A stretch of 64,000 nucleotides of DNA from positions 74,737-138,736 of the forward strand of contig JAVBWA010000033.1 of assembly GCA_036677685.1 (NCBI GenBank), given 5' to 3'. Made by a program: the position numbers and the translations under genes. The DNA is from JAQUBU01 sp036677685 (GTDB taxonomy: Bacteria; Bacillota; Syntrophomonadia; Syntrophomonadales; Syntrophomonadaceae). Numbering within the stretch: position 1 is the first letter of the stretch; the number at the start of each line of letters is the position of its first letter. The notes below the pieces were generated by a model. The model did not search any database and was not told the DNA's origin. It saw only the letters and a list, made by a program, of their open reading frames with translations. Shown here one piece after another: positions 53,862 through 62,193 of this stretch.

Positions 53862-55085
53862 ATGCGTATCATTCACACCTCGGACTGGCATTTGGGGCGT
53901 TCCTTGTATGGACGTAAAAGATATGAAGAACATGAGGCGTTTTTGAACTGGCTGCTTGAATTGTTGAATGCTGAAAATATTGATGTGCTGCTGGTGGCAG
54001 GCGATGTATTTGACAATATGGCGCCAAGCAACCGCTCGCAGGAAATGTATTATCGCTTTCTCTGCCGGGCGGCCGAATCACCCTGCCGTCATGTGGTAAT
54101 AACCGCCGGAAATCACGATTCTCCGTCTTTCCTCAGCGCCCCCCGCGATTTGCTGCGTCATTTGCATATCCACATTGTAGGAGCGGTGGGAGAAAGCATA
54201 GATGATGAAGTACTGGTCCTGGAAGATGCCCGGGGAGAAGCGGAGTTGATTGTCTGTGCGGTTCCCTATTTGCGCGAACGGGATATCCGCAGTGTGGAAG
54301 CCGGGGAGAGTATTGAAGATAAAGAAAGAAAAGTGCGGGAAGGCATTCAACGACATTATATGCAGGTATGCAGGCGGGCTGAGCAAATTCAAACGCAGCT
54401 GCAGAGAGTCGTTCCAATTGTGGCGATGGGGCATTTATTTGCAGCCGGAGGATTAAAATTCGAAGGGGACGGGGTTAGAGATTTGTATGTAGGGACGCTT
54501 GCCCAGGTGGGGGCGGATATTTTTCCGGCCTCCATTGATTACGCAGCCCTGGGCCATTTGCACAGTCCCCAGATGGTGGCGGGCAACGAAAAATACCGTT
54601 ATTCGGGTTCGCCTCTGCCCATGAGCTTCTCTGAGGCAAATCGGGAAAAGATGATTATGAAAGCGGTGTTTTGGGAAGGAGCAGTTAAAGTAAGCAGCAT
54701 TGCAGTACCTGCTTTTAAGGCTTTGCATACTATCCGGGGAAACTGGGAGCGGATTCAGGCTCACGTGGAAAAATTAAAGGCGGAAGGAATAAAAGCCTGG
54801 TTGGAAATCGTATACGAAGGTGACGAAATCATCGCCAATTTACGTGAGCGGCTGGACGAGGCGGTTGCGGCCGGCGAGTTGGAAATATTGCGGGTGGGCA
54901 ACCTGCGGGTTGTGGAACGGAGTCTGGCCGGTGAAGGGGAAATGCTTGGCGAGTTGGATGTTAATGAGGTCTTTGGACGTTGTCTGGATGTCTACGATAT
55001 TCCTTCGGAGCAACGGGAAGGTTTGCTGGCTGCTTACCGGGAAATAATAAATGCCCTGGATGCCGAGGACTTGAGGGCGGAATAG
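53862..55085 (+). CDS. sbcD: Exonuclease subunit SbcD
   Basis: This is the nuclease of the SbcCD (Mre11/Rad50-type) complex, which cuts hairpins and DNA ends. The phosphodiesterase motifs are all present: HTSDWHLGRSLYGRKR, LVAGDVFDNMAPSNRS, TAGNHDSPSFLSAPR and YAALGHLHSPQ. The start ATG 53862 follows GAAAGGAG at good spacing; the frame upstream from 53793 is not conserved. It is 407 residues. The stop is seven bases before the first possible sbcC start, so the pair is translationally coupled. Confidence 0.95.
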   Translation: MRIIHTSDWHLGRSLYGRKRYEEHEAFLNWLLELLNAENIDVLLVAGDVFDNMAPSNRSQEMYYRFLCRAAESPCRHVVITAGNHDSPSFLSAPRDLLRHLHIHIVGAVGESIDDEVLVLEDARGEAELIVCAVPYLRERDIRSVEAGESIEDKERKVREGIQRHYMQVCRRAEQIQTQLQRVVPIVAMGHLFAAGGLKFEGDGVRDLYVGTLAQVGADIFPASIDYAALGHLHSPQMVAGNEKYRYSGSPLPMSFSEANREKMIMKAVFWEGAVKVSSIAVPAFKALHTIRGNWERIQAHVEKLKAEGIKAWLEIVYEGDEIIANLRERLDEAVAAGELEILRVGNLRVVERSLAGEGEMLGELDVNEVFGRCLDVYDIPSEQREGLLAAYREIINALDAEDLRAE

Positions 55086-55097
55086 GAGGAATTGAGT

Positions 55098-58000
55098 TTG
55101 AAAATACATGAACTGCGCTTTATGAACCTCAATTCCCTGGTGGGGGAATGGAGTATAGATTTTTCCCACCCGGCCTATTTAGCTAATGGCATCTTTGCCA
55201 TCACCGGGCCTACAGGGGCTGGTAAAACCACTATTCTGGACGCCATCTGCCTGTCCTTGTATGGACGGACTCCCAGGTTGAACCGGGTAAATAAGAGCGG
55301 CAATGAAATCATGTCCCGGCAAACGGGGCAGTGTTATGCCGAGTTAAGCTTTGCTACCGGGGAGGGGGAGTTCCGCTGTCATTGGAGCCAGCAGCGGGCG
55401 CGGAAAAAACCGGATGGGGAACTGCAGCTTCCCAAGCACGAAATCTCCGATCTTAACAATGGACAGGTCCTGGAAACCAAGATTCGCGAAGTAGCTATAC
55501 TGGTAGAGAAAATTACCGGGATGAGCTTCGAACAGTTTACCCGCTCGATGCTCCTGGCCCAGGGCGGTTTTGCGGCCTTTCTCCAGGCTCCGCCGGATGA
55601 ACGGGCGCCTATTCTGGAGCAAATTACCGGAACTGAAGTCTACAGTGAAATTTCGATTAAGGTGCACCTGCGGCGGGGGGAAGAAAAAGCCCGGCTGGAT
55701 ATGCTTCAGGCAGAAATAGCGGGAATAAAAATACTTGACGGGCAGGAGGAAGAGGATTTAAAAAATAAATTGCGGGCTGCGGGGGAGTTGGAAAAACAGG
55801 AGAAGGCAAAGCTCAACACCTTGCGCGAAGCCGCGAACTGGCTGGACCAATTGGCAGTTCTGGAGCGGGAAGTCGGGGCTTTGGAAAAACAATGGCAGGA
55901 TAATATAGCCGCTGAAGAAGCTTTTGCACCTGAAAAATTGCGTTTGGAGCTAGCCCGGCAAGCGATGCTGCTCGATGTTGATTATGCCAGGTTATCTGCT
56001 TTACGGGAGCAGCAGAATAGTGACTTAAGCGAACTGGCAAAGATCAAAGAGGAGTTTCCGGTGCAAAATGAAATAAGTGAACAAGCCGCGCGGCTTTTCC
56101 GGCAGGCTGGCGGGCAGCTTGAAAAACTGCGCAATGTGCGGAAGGAACAAGAGCAAATAATAAAAAAAGTTCGCGAATTGGATATGCTCTTTAAACAATC
56201 CCAAGAGCAGGTATTGATGAGCCGCTTGAAACTTGGCGAAGGGGAAGAAGAATGTTCGGCTTTGAAGGTAAAAATCAGCGAGGGAGTTGACCAACAGCAG
56301 AAAATACAAAATTCTCTGAATGACATAGAATTATATATTCGGGAAAATAGTCCGGATGCCGGTTTAGTAAGCAAATTCTCCGGAATTGCCAAAAGCTTTG
56401 ACCGGCTGGGCGACAGTTCTGTCCTGCTTGATAAAAAGCAATCAGAATGGAAGCAATCAACGGATTCGCAGTATACATGGATTGAGCATATAGACTTAAA
56501 AAGCGCCGCCTATCAAGAAAAATGTGCGCATCTGGAGCATTTGGAAACAACTCTGAAAACTCTTCGGGATGAGTTGCAAATACTGCTGCAGGAACGTGAA
56601 CTTAATGATTGGCAGGAAGAGTTATCTGCTTTATATAAGCAAAAGGACATATATGGGGAATTGGAACAATCGTCAAGCAATATGCAGCAGGCCAGGGCCA
56701 ATATTAAAAAGCAGCAGGAGTCCAGGCGGGCCCTGCAAGCTAAACAAGAGTTTTTAAACGCGGAAATATCCGTTTTAGAGGGAAAAGTCGATACCGGTGA
56801 ACATGATTTAAAACAAATAGAAATCCAAGTGGCAATGCTCAGTCGCATCCGCGACCTGGAAGCGGAAAGAGCGCGCCTGGAAGATGGAAAAGCCTGCCCG
56901 CTTTGTGGTGCCACCAAGCATCCGTTTGCCCACGCCAACCTGCCCCGTATGGATGAGACGGAATTGGAGAGGGACCGGGTTCGCGCTTTCTTAAAGAAAC
57001 TCAGCCACGAATTGCATGATGCAAGCCTGAAAAAGGTCAAACTCGAAAAAGATATAGAGTTCAACGAAGCAGCTCTAAACGAACAAAAGCTGCTGCTGGA
57101 GGCTGAAAGCAAACACCTTCAGCAAATTTTGCTGGAGTCAGGTCTGGAAGCCGGAATCCAGGATAACTTTCATGATAGGTTAAATGACTTGGAAGAGGTA
57201 ATTGAAAAATATACTATAACACTTAACCAAGTTGCAGCCGGGCAAAACCATGAACGACAGCTTGTCCGGCAATATGATGAAGGAAAACTGGCCATGATGA
57301 AGGCGCATAATGAGCAGCAGCAGGCTATTGCAGGGCAGGAGCAAGCCAGCAGGGAAGCCAGCCGCCTGCAAAACGAATACGAGAACTTGCAGGTCCAACT
57401 GGACATAATCAAGCAGGAGACCCTGCGGGAAATCGCGGAATATGGCATCTCACAACTGGCCATTGAGGAAGCACCGGAAATATTGGAGAAGCTGCGGGTG
57501 CGCCGGGAGGCCTGGATAACCCGGCAAGATACCAGGCAAAACCTGGAGCAAGAAATTGCGAAGCTCCAGACTGAAACCGCCAAAGCGGAGACTCTGTTGG
57601 AAACGCGCCAAGTACAACTCCAGCAAGAACGGGAAAGCTTGGAAGAGCATGAGAAACTGGCGCAGAAGCTGCAAACCGTGCGTTTTGAACTGTATGGAGA
57701 AAAGAATCCCGTTGTGGAAGAACAGCACCTGGAAAGCGAACTTGCCGCGGCCGAGGCGGGGATGGAAAAAGCACGAAACAATTTCAACCTGGCCCAACGT
57801 GATCTGGAGAGATTGGAGGCACAAGCACAAAGCCTGGGCGGCAGGATTCAAAGCCGGGTTTTGGAAATTCAAAATAGTTTGGTGCATTTTGAACGACATT
57901 TGACAGAGTTGGGTTTTGAACACGAAACTGATTATTTACAGTCAATTTTATCAGTGGCCGAGCAAGAAGCTTTGCTTCAAAAGGCTGAAAAATTGCGGGA

Positions 58001-58772
58001 TCAAAAAATGGAGTTGCAAACACGACTGTTGGACAAAAAGGATGCCTTGCGCCTGGAAAGAGAAAAGACCCTGACCATCCAGCCGCGCGAAGCTCTTGAG
58101 GAGCAGACGGGGATCGTGGAGCAGGCTCTCAAAGCTCTGCAGGATGGCATCGGCGCCGATAAGCATTTGCTGCAGAGCAGCGAGCAAAACCGCTTGCAAC
58201 TGCAGGAGCAGATGCAAAAAATAGAAGCCCAGAAAGCTGAATACCGGCGCTGGGAAATACTGCACAGTCTGATCGGTTCGGCGGATGGGAAAAAGTATCG
58301 CAACTTTGCCCAGGGTTTGACTTTTGATATCATGATTGCCCATGCCAACCGCCAGCTTAAAAAAATGAGCGACCGCTATATACTGTTCCGCAATTCGGAG
58401 CATGTCCTGGAACTCAATGTAATCGATAATTATCAGGCGGGAGAGATCCGTTCCACGGCCAACCTTTCAGGAGGGGAAAGCTTTTTAGTAAGCCTGGCCC
58501 TGGCCTTGGGACTGTCAAATATGGCCAGCCAAAGGGTCAGGGTCGATTCATTATTTTTAGATGAAGGGTTTGGCTCATTGGATGAAGCTGCTCTGGACAT
58601 TGCGCTCGATACTCTGGCCGGACTGCAGCAGCAAGGCAAGCTAATCGGGGTGATTTCTCATGTTCCGGCAATCAAAGAGCGCATTGCCACACAAATTCAG
58701 GTAATAAACAAATCGGGAGGCCGCAGTGTTATCCAGGGGCCGGGCTGCCAGCGCCTCAGAACGGCAAAATAA
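55098..58772 (+). CDS. sbcC: Exonuclease subunit SbcC
   Basis: This is the Rad50-like SMC ATPase partner of SbcD. The Walker A GPTGAGKTT lies near residue 35. Long coiled coils surround a zinc hook, CPLCGATKHPFAHA, at about residue 600. The C-terminal ATPase half has the signature LSGGESFLVSLALALGLS and Walker B DSLFLDEGFGSLDEAAL. TTG 55098 is chosen because GGAGGA ends seven bases before it and family proteins start with the same KIHELRF-type sequence; TTG 55092 touches the ribosome site. At 1224 residues it is on the large side but normal for Clostridia. Confidence 0.95.
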   Translation: MKIHELRFMNLNSLVGEWSIDFSHPAYLANGIFAITGPTGAGKTTILDAICLSLYGRTPRLNRVNKSGNEIMSRQTGQCYAELSFATGEGEFRCHWSQQRARKKPDGELQLPKHEISDLNNGQVLETKIREVAILVEKITGMSFEQFTRSMLLAQGGFAAFLQAPPDERAPILEQITGTEVYSEISIKVHLRRGEEKARLDMLQAEIAGIKILDGQEEEDLKNKLRAAGELEKQEKAKLNTLREAANWLDQLAVLEREVGALEKQWQDNIAAEEAFAPEKLRLELARQAMLLDVDYARLSALREQQNSDLSELAKIKEEFPVQNEISEQAARLFRQAGGQLEKLRNVRKEQEQIIKKVRELDMLFKQSQEQVLMSRLKLGEGEEECSALKVKISEGVDQQQKIQNSLNDIELYIRENSPDAGLVSKFSGIAKSFDRLGDSSVLLDKKQSEWKQSTDSQYTWIEHIDLKSAAYQEKCAHLEHLETTLKTLRDELQILLQERELNDWQEELSALYKQKDIYGELEQSSSNMQQARANIKKQQESRRALQAKQEFLNAEISVLEGKVDTGEHDLKQIEIQVAMLSRIRDLEAERARLEDGKACPLCGATKHPFAHANLPRMDETELERDRVRAFLKKLSHELHDASLKKVKLEKDIEFNEAALNEQKLLLEAESKHLQQILLESGLEAGIQDNFHDRLNDLEEVIEKYTITLNQVAAGQNHERQLVRQYDEGKLAMMKAHNEQQQAIAGQEQASREASRLQNEYENLQVQLDIIKQETLREIAEYGISQLAIEEAPEILEKLRVRREAWITRQDTRQNLEQEIAKLQTETAKAETLLETRQVQLQQERESLEEHEKLAQKLQTVRFELYGEKNPVVEEQHLESELAAAEAGMEKARNNFNLAQRDLERLEAQAQSLGGRIQSRVLEIQNSLVHFERHLTELGFEHETDYLQSILSVAEQEALLQKAEKLRDQKMELQTRLLDKKDALRLEREKTLTIQPREALEEQTGIVEQALKALQDGIGADKHLLQSSEQNRLQLQEQMQKIEAQKAEYRRWEILHSLIGSADGKKYRNFAQGLTFDIMIAHANRQLKKMSDRYILFRNSEHVLELNVIDNYQAGEIRSTANLSGGESFLVSLALALGLSNMASQRVRVDSLFLDEGFGSLDEAALDIALDTLAGLQQQGKLIGVISHVPAIKERIATQIQVINKSGGRSVIQGPGCQRLRTAK

Positions 58773-58792
58773 GAAAACGAGGAGGGTGTTTT

Positions 58793-59596
58793 GTGAGTGA
58801 TTCTATAAACCTTAAACCAATCGGAATAGTACATAACAATTTTATCGATCCGGAAAAGGTGAAAATATTTGTGGAACAATCAACTATTGAAATATTTCCC
58901 GAATACTCCGATGCAATGGAGAGGATGACCGAGCACTCCCATATCTGGGTTCTGGGCTGGTTCCACAAAGCGGCCAGAGATACTCTTAAAGTAACTCCGA
59001 GAATTAACAAAAACCTGCCCGAACACGGGATTTTCGGTCTTCGCGCTTTCAGCCGCCCCAATCCGATCGGTCTTACGGTGGTTAAACTGGAGGAAGTTAA
59101 TGACCGTATTATTACTGTGTCCGGACTGGATTTTATAGATGGGACCCCGGTATTGGACATAAAACCCTATTACGAAAATGACATTGTTTTTTCACCGGAC
59201 ACCCCGTATATAAGGCCAACCGAACCCAAAATGCTGGAGAACATTTTTATGGTGCATGCCAGAAATCACCACCGGGAAGATTGTCAACATTTGCAGTTAG
59301 CCGTAAAAATGGCAATCTTGGCCGAAAAGGAACTGGGCAAGCTTACCTCCGAAGATATTAAGGTTAAAGTTATAGGCTCCCCTTGTCTGGGGGATGCCAT
59401 TCAGGGAATTACTAAAGCCCGGATAGCCAACCCCCACCGCTTTTTCTTTGAAGAAAATGAAGCGCAGGCAGTTACAATCTGGCAAAAAGGTAACAAGGAA
59501 ATCACCATCAGCCTCAAAAATAATATTGGCTTGCAGGATATAAAAGACTTATCAGGTGAACCGCTTTTTGATCTTAGAATCGTAGATATGGTGTAG
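58793..59596 (+). CDS. TrmO-type tRNA methyltransferase fused to an FmdE-like domain
   Basis: Residues ~1-140 are a TsaA/TrmO domain, which N-methylates t6A37 in tRNA-Thr: NLKPIGIVHNNFIDPEKV, EHSHIWVLGWFH, RAFSRPNPIGLTVVKL, GTPVLDIKPY. Residues ~150-267 are like subunit E of formylmethanofuran dehydrogenase (FmdE/GfmD): MVHARNHHREDCQHLQLAV and IGSPCLGDAIQGITKARIAN. FmdE-like domains in bacteria often bind metals or act in unknown redox roles. The fusion is seen in some archaea and Clostridia. The start is GTG 58793 after GGAGGG. Whether it still works on tRNA is open. Confidence 0.82.
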   Translation: MSDSINLKPIGIVHNNFIDPEKVKIFVEQSTIEIFPEYSDAMERMTEHSHIWVLGWFHKAARDTLKVTPRINKNLPEHGIFGLRAFSRPNPIGLTVVKLEEVNDRIITVSGLDFIDGTPVLDIKPYYENDIVFSPDTPYIRPTEPKMLENIFMVHARNHHREDCQHLQLAVKMAILAEKELGKLTSEDIKVKVIGSPCLGDAIQGITKARIANPHRFFFEENEAQAVTIWQKGNKEITISLKNNIGLQDIKDLSGEPLFDLRIVDMV

Positions 59597-59653
59597 ATAA
59601 TAGCCTGTTTAAAATAGTAAAATAGAAGTAAGAGAGGAAAGGAGGTGTCAGAT

Positions 59654-59848
59654 ATGGATAGTATTTCCCATAAACATGAACACAGTCACCCTGAAATCCG
59701 TCACCGACATTCCCATGAGCATGATGGGAAGATGCACGATCATGAACATATCCACGAAGCCTATACCCACGAGCACGAGCACGACCATAACCATGGTCAG
59801 GAAGAGGAACACAGCCATATACATCATGAACATAAGCATAGTCATTAA
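59654..59848 (+). CDS. Histidine-rich small protein
   Basis: ATG 59654 is eight bases after AAAGGAGG; the earlier GTG at 59645 falls inside that site. About 40% of the 64 residues are histidine, in repeats such as HKHEHSHPE, HEHDGKMHDHEH and THEHEHDHNHG, with glutamate and aspartate between them. It has no cysteine or membrane segment. The composition suggests a store or chaperone for nickel, zinc or cobalt. It is followed by a terminator, so it is a separate short transcript or ends the sbcDC-trmO unit. Confidence 0.65.
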   Translation: MDSISHKHEHSHPEIRHRHSHEHDGKMHDHEHIHEAYTHEHEHDHNHGQEEEHSHIHHEHKHSH

Positions 59849-59875
59849 GTAGAATAAGTAATCATCAAGATGAAC

Positions 59876-59902
59876 GGGGGCCTATGACGGCCCTCTATTT
59901 TT
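59876..59902 (+). terminator. Rho-independent terminator
   Basis: GGGGGCC (59876-59882) pairs with GGCCCTC (59889-59895), with one G-U pair, a 6-nt loop and then TATTTTTA. It follows the His-rich gene. The rest of 59903-60240 shows no gene and no clear promoter. Confidence 0.7.
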
Positions 59903-60240
59903 ATGCCCAAAAACAAAATATTACAAATCGTTATGAACAAAGGGATTAACGGTCAGTTTGCAGTTTGCAAGAAGTTAAGCGGTTTTTAGCCGGTAGGGAA
60001 TTATGTTGAGGTTTAAAAGTCATTCTTATGGGAGATTATTTTGGCGCATTGCAGAATAATGGGACGAAACTTGACGAAACAAATTATTCGAAAATCCAGG
60101 ACCGTTAGGCGATAATTATAACAAATAAAGAAAATGCAGGAAATAACCAGGAAACGATACAAATACAAATATATTATCTTTATTTCACAGTTAATGCAAA
60201 GGACGAAAACATCATAATTTGCTTAAGGAGGTGATTCTTG

Positions 60241-60483
60241 ATGGAATACTTTATTGGCTGTATTCAACTTTTCCCGTATAGTTTTGCGCCAAACGGTTGG
60301 GTACTGTGTGACGGCAGTTTACTAAATATCGCACAGTATGAACCGCTTTTTGCTTTATTAGGCGATAAATTCGGTGGCAACCGTGCTACCACCTTTGGGG
60401 TGCCTGACCTGCGGCCGGCTGAGATTGGACCCTACAATCGTTACTTTATAAGTACGAATGGTATTTGGCCTTCCAGAACGTAG
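60241..60483 (+). CDS. Short tail-collar domain protein 1
   Basis: ATG 60241 follows AAGGAGGTG. The 80-residue protein is a compact phage tail-collar-like domain of the microcystin-dependent-protein type: EYFIGCIQLFPYSFAPNGW, then VLCDGSLLNIAQYEPLFALL, GDKFGGNRATTFGVPDLR. It is the first of three tandem genes with the same plan. Full-length MdpB-type proteins are about twice as long, so this is a shortened form. No other phage genes surround it. Confidence 0.8.
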   Translation: MEYFIGCIQLFPYSFAPNGWVLCDGSLLNIAQYEPLFALLGDKFGGNRATTFGVPDLRPAEIGPYNRYFISTNGIWPSRT

Positions 60484-60516
60484 GCAGGATTATTCAAGGA
60501 ACAGGAGGAACAACTG

Positions 60517-60765
60517 ATGGATGTATTTATAGGAACCATAAAGGCTTTTCCATATGGTTATGAGCCGATTGGATGGGCCTTGTGCGACGGGCGGATTATG
60601 AATGTTAATCAGAATGCAGCCCTGTTTTCATTAATTAATAATCACTTCGGCGGGGACGGCAGAAATACCTTTGCCTTGCCTGACCTGCGCGGAGCTGAAC
60701 CGGATACAAGGGGCTATTGTCAATATTACATAGTAACAATGGGTTTATATCCCCCCAGGTCTTAA
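60517..60765 (+). CDS. Short tail-collar domain protein 2
   Basis: This is a paralogue of 60241 with the same motifs: FIGTIKAFPYGYEPIGWALC, LINNHFGGDGRNTFALPDLR and the end YYIVTMGLYPPRS. GGAGGAA precedes ATG 60517. The three copies differ strongly in surface residues but keep GWxxCDG and FGGD/GGN positions. This suggests a heteromeric assembly instead of simple redundancy. The location in the cell is unknown, since no signal peptide is present. Confidence 0.8.
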   Translation: MDVFIGTIKAFPYGYEPIGWALCDGRIMNVNQNAALFSLINNHFGGDGRNTFALPDLRGAEPDTRGYCQYYIVTMGLYPPRS

Positions 60766-60781
60766 AGTAGGAGGAATTAAA

Positions 60782-61024
60782 ATGGAATACTATATAGGTC
60801 AAATAGAATTGTTTCCCTTTGATTTTGCCCCGCTGGATTGGATGCGGTGCGATGGCAGCCTGCTTCCAATTGGGCAGTATGATTTGCTATATGCCTTAAT
60901 CAATACTCACTACGGTGGGGACGGTATAAACAACTTTGCCCTGCCGAATCTGCAGGGTACAGAACCTATACCCTGGATGAACTACTATATCTGTGTGCAG
61001 GGGTATTATCCTCAGTCTTCATAA
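60782..61024 (+). CDS. Short tail-collar domain protein 3
   Basis: This is the third tandem copy: YIGQIELFPFDFAPLDWMRC, LLYALINTHYGGDGINNFAL, ending NYYICVQGYYPQSS. GGAGGAA is seven bases before ATG 60782. The gaps between the three genes are 33 and 16 bp, and the surface-protein gene at 61066 follows after 41 bp, so all four are probably cotranscribed. Confidence 0.8.
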   Translation: MEYYIGQIELFPFDFAPLDWMRCDGSLLPIGQYDLLYALINTHYGGDGINNFALPNLQGTEPIPWMNYYICVQGYYPQSS

Positions 61025-61065
61025 TAACTAGCATAAATGAACTATAGAAAGGACGGCTTATATAT

Positions 61066-62088
61066 ATGAGTGCGAATTTGGCCTTAAACAAAACCGTTAC
61101 ATCCAGTTCTTATGTAGCACCCTTTTCCCCCAGCCGGGCGGTGGACGGTCTGACTCAGCCGGTCCGGCGATGGGTGTGTGATCAGTTGCCCGCTTTCTTG
61201 ATTGTTGATTTAGGTGAGTATTACTGGGTTGACCACATTATCTTGAGACACATGGGGGTGGCAGGCTGGTCCAGCCGCTACAATCTAAAAGGCTACACTC
61301 TTGAAGGCAGTACAGATAATCACACCTGGGACAGCATTTACTCAATATCCGGCAATACAGCCAATACCAATGATATTGCTTTTGCACCCAAACCGGCACG
61401 TTGGGTGAAACTACTGGTCGCATCAGGATTGGGTTTGGATATCAACCCAAACGCCGCTTCCCTGGTTGAAATGGAAGTCTACGAGTGTTCAAGCAATCCT
61501 TACCTGAGCAGCCTCGGGATCAGTTCCGGCACCTTGAACCCGGTATTTAACCCCAAGAGCTTTGAATATACCGGTGAGGTGGAAAACAACGTTCCCTCCA
61601 TCACCGTAACCCCGACTGCAGTAGCAGCGGGTGCGACAATTACCGTTAATGATAATCCTGTACAGTCCGGCAGTCCATCCCAGCAAATCCCTCTGAATCC
61701 CGGAACAACTGGCATTGCTATCCTGGTGACCAATGGTTCCGTTCAGCAAAAGTATTCAATAACAGTTACGAAAAATAGTGCGGCTGCCTTGTTATCCAAT
61801 CTTACCTTGCAGAGCCCCGCGAAAACCATAAATTTAAGTCCAGGTTTTGATTCGAATACTTTCAGCTATACGGCAACGGCTCCGAATGGTACTCCTTCAG
61901 TAACTGCAACACCCACTGTCCAAGCGGCAGGTTCAACTGTTAAAGTCAACGATGTGCCAGTTACAAGTGGCAGCCCTTCCCAGGCCATTACCACCAATCC
62001 CGGGACGACAAGCATAAATATTGATGTAACGTCTCAGGGGGGGGGCAGTGCGACCAGATATACGATTTCCGTTAACCGCACCAGTTAG
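61066..62088 (+). CDS. Discoidin (F5/8 type C) plus cadherin-like domain protein
   Basis: Residues ~1-140 form an F5/8 type C (discoidin) carbohydrate-binding domain: NLALNKTVTSSSYVAPFSPS, RAVDGLTQPVRRWVCD, FLIVDLGEYYWVDHIIL and RWVKLLVASG. Two cadherin-like beta-sandwich repeats follow (~148-240 and ~242-340), each with the pattern LSxLxxxxGTLNPVFNPKSF and GSPSQxIxLNPGTT. No signal peptide is seen, as in the three collar genes before it. It may be part of the same extracellular or cell-attached assembly with sugar or protein binding. AGAAAGGA precedes ATG 61066. Confidence 0.82.
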   Translation: MSANLALNKTVTSSSYVAPFSPSRAVDGLTQPVRRWVCDQLPAFLIVDLGEYYWVDHIILRHMGVAGWSSRYNLKGYTLEGSTDNHTWDSIYSISGNTANTNDIAFAPKPARWVKLLVASGLGLDINPNAASLVEMEVYECSSNPYLSSLGISSGTLNPVFNPKSFEYTGEVENNVPSITVTPTAVAAGATITVNDNPVQSGSPSQQIPLNPGTTGIAILVTNGSVQQKYSITVTKNSAAALLSNLTLQSPAKTINLSPGFDSNTFSYTATAPNGTPSVTATPTVQAAGSTVKVNDVPVTSGSPSQAITTNPGTTSINIDVTSQGGGSATRYTISVNRTS

Positions 62089-62193
62089 ATAATCCCTGAA
62101 AACGATTTACGATCAAACATGGAAAACGGCTCGCCTGTTTTCCGTGTCTTTTTTGGACATAAGCAATTATTTTGGAGAATCGAAAGAATTGGG

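Noticed and set aside
59648..59845. Methionine/valine-rich - strand frame
   Set aside because: It is the mirror of the histidine-codon repeats of the His-rich gene.
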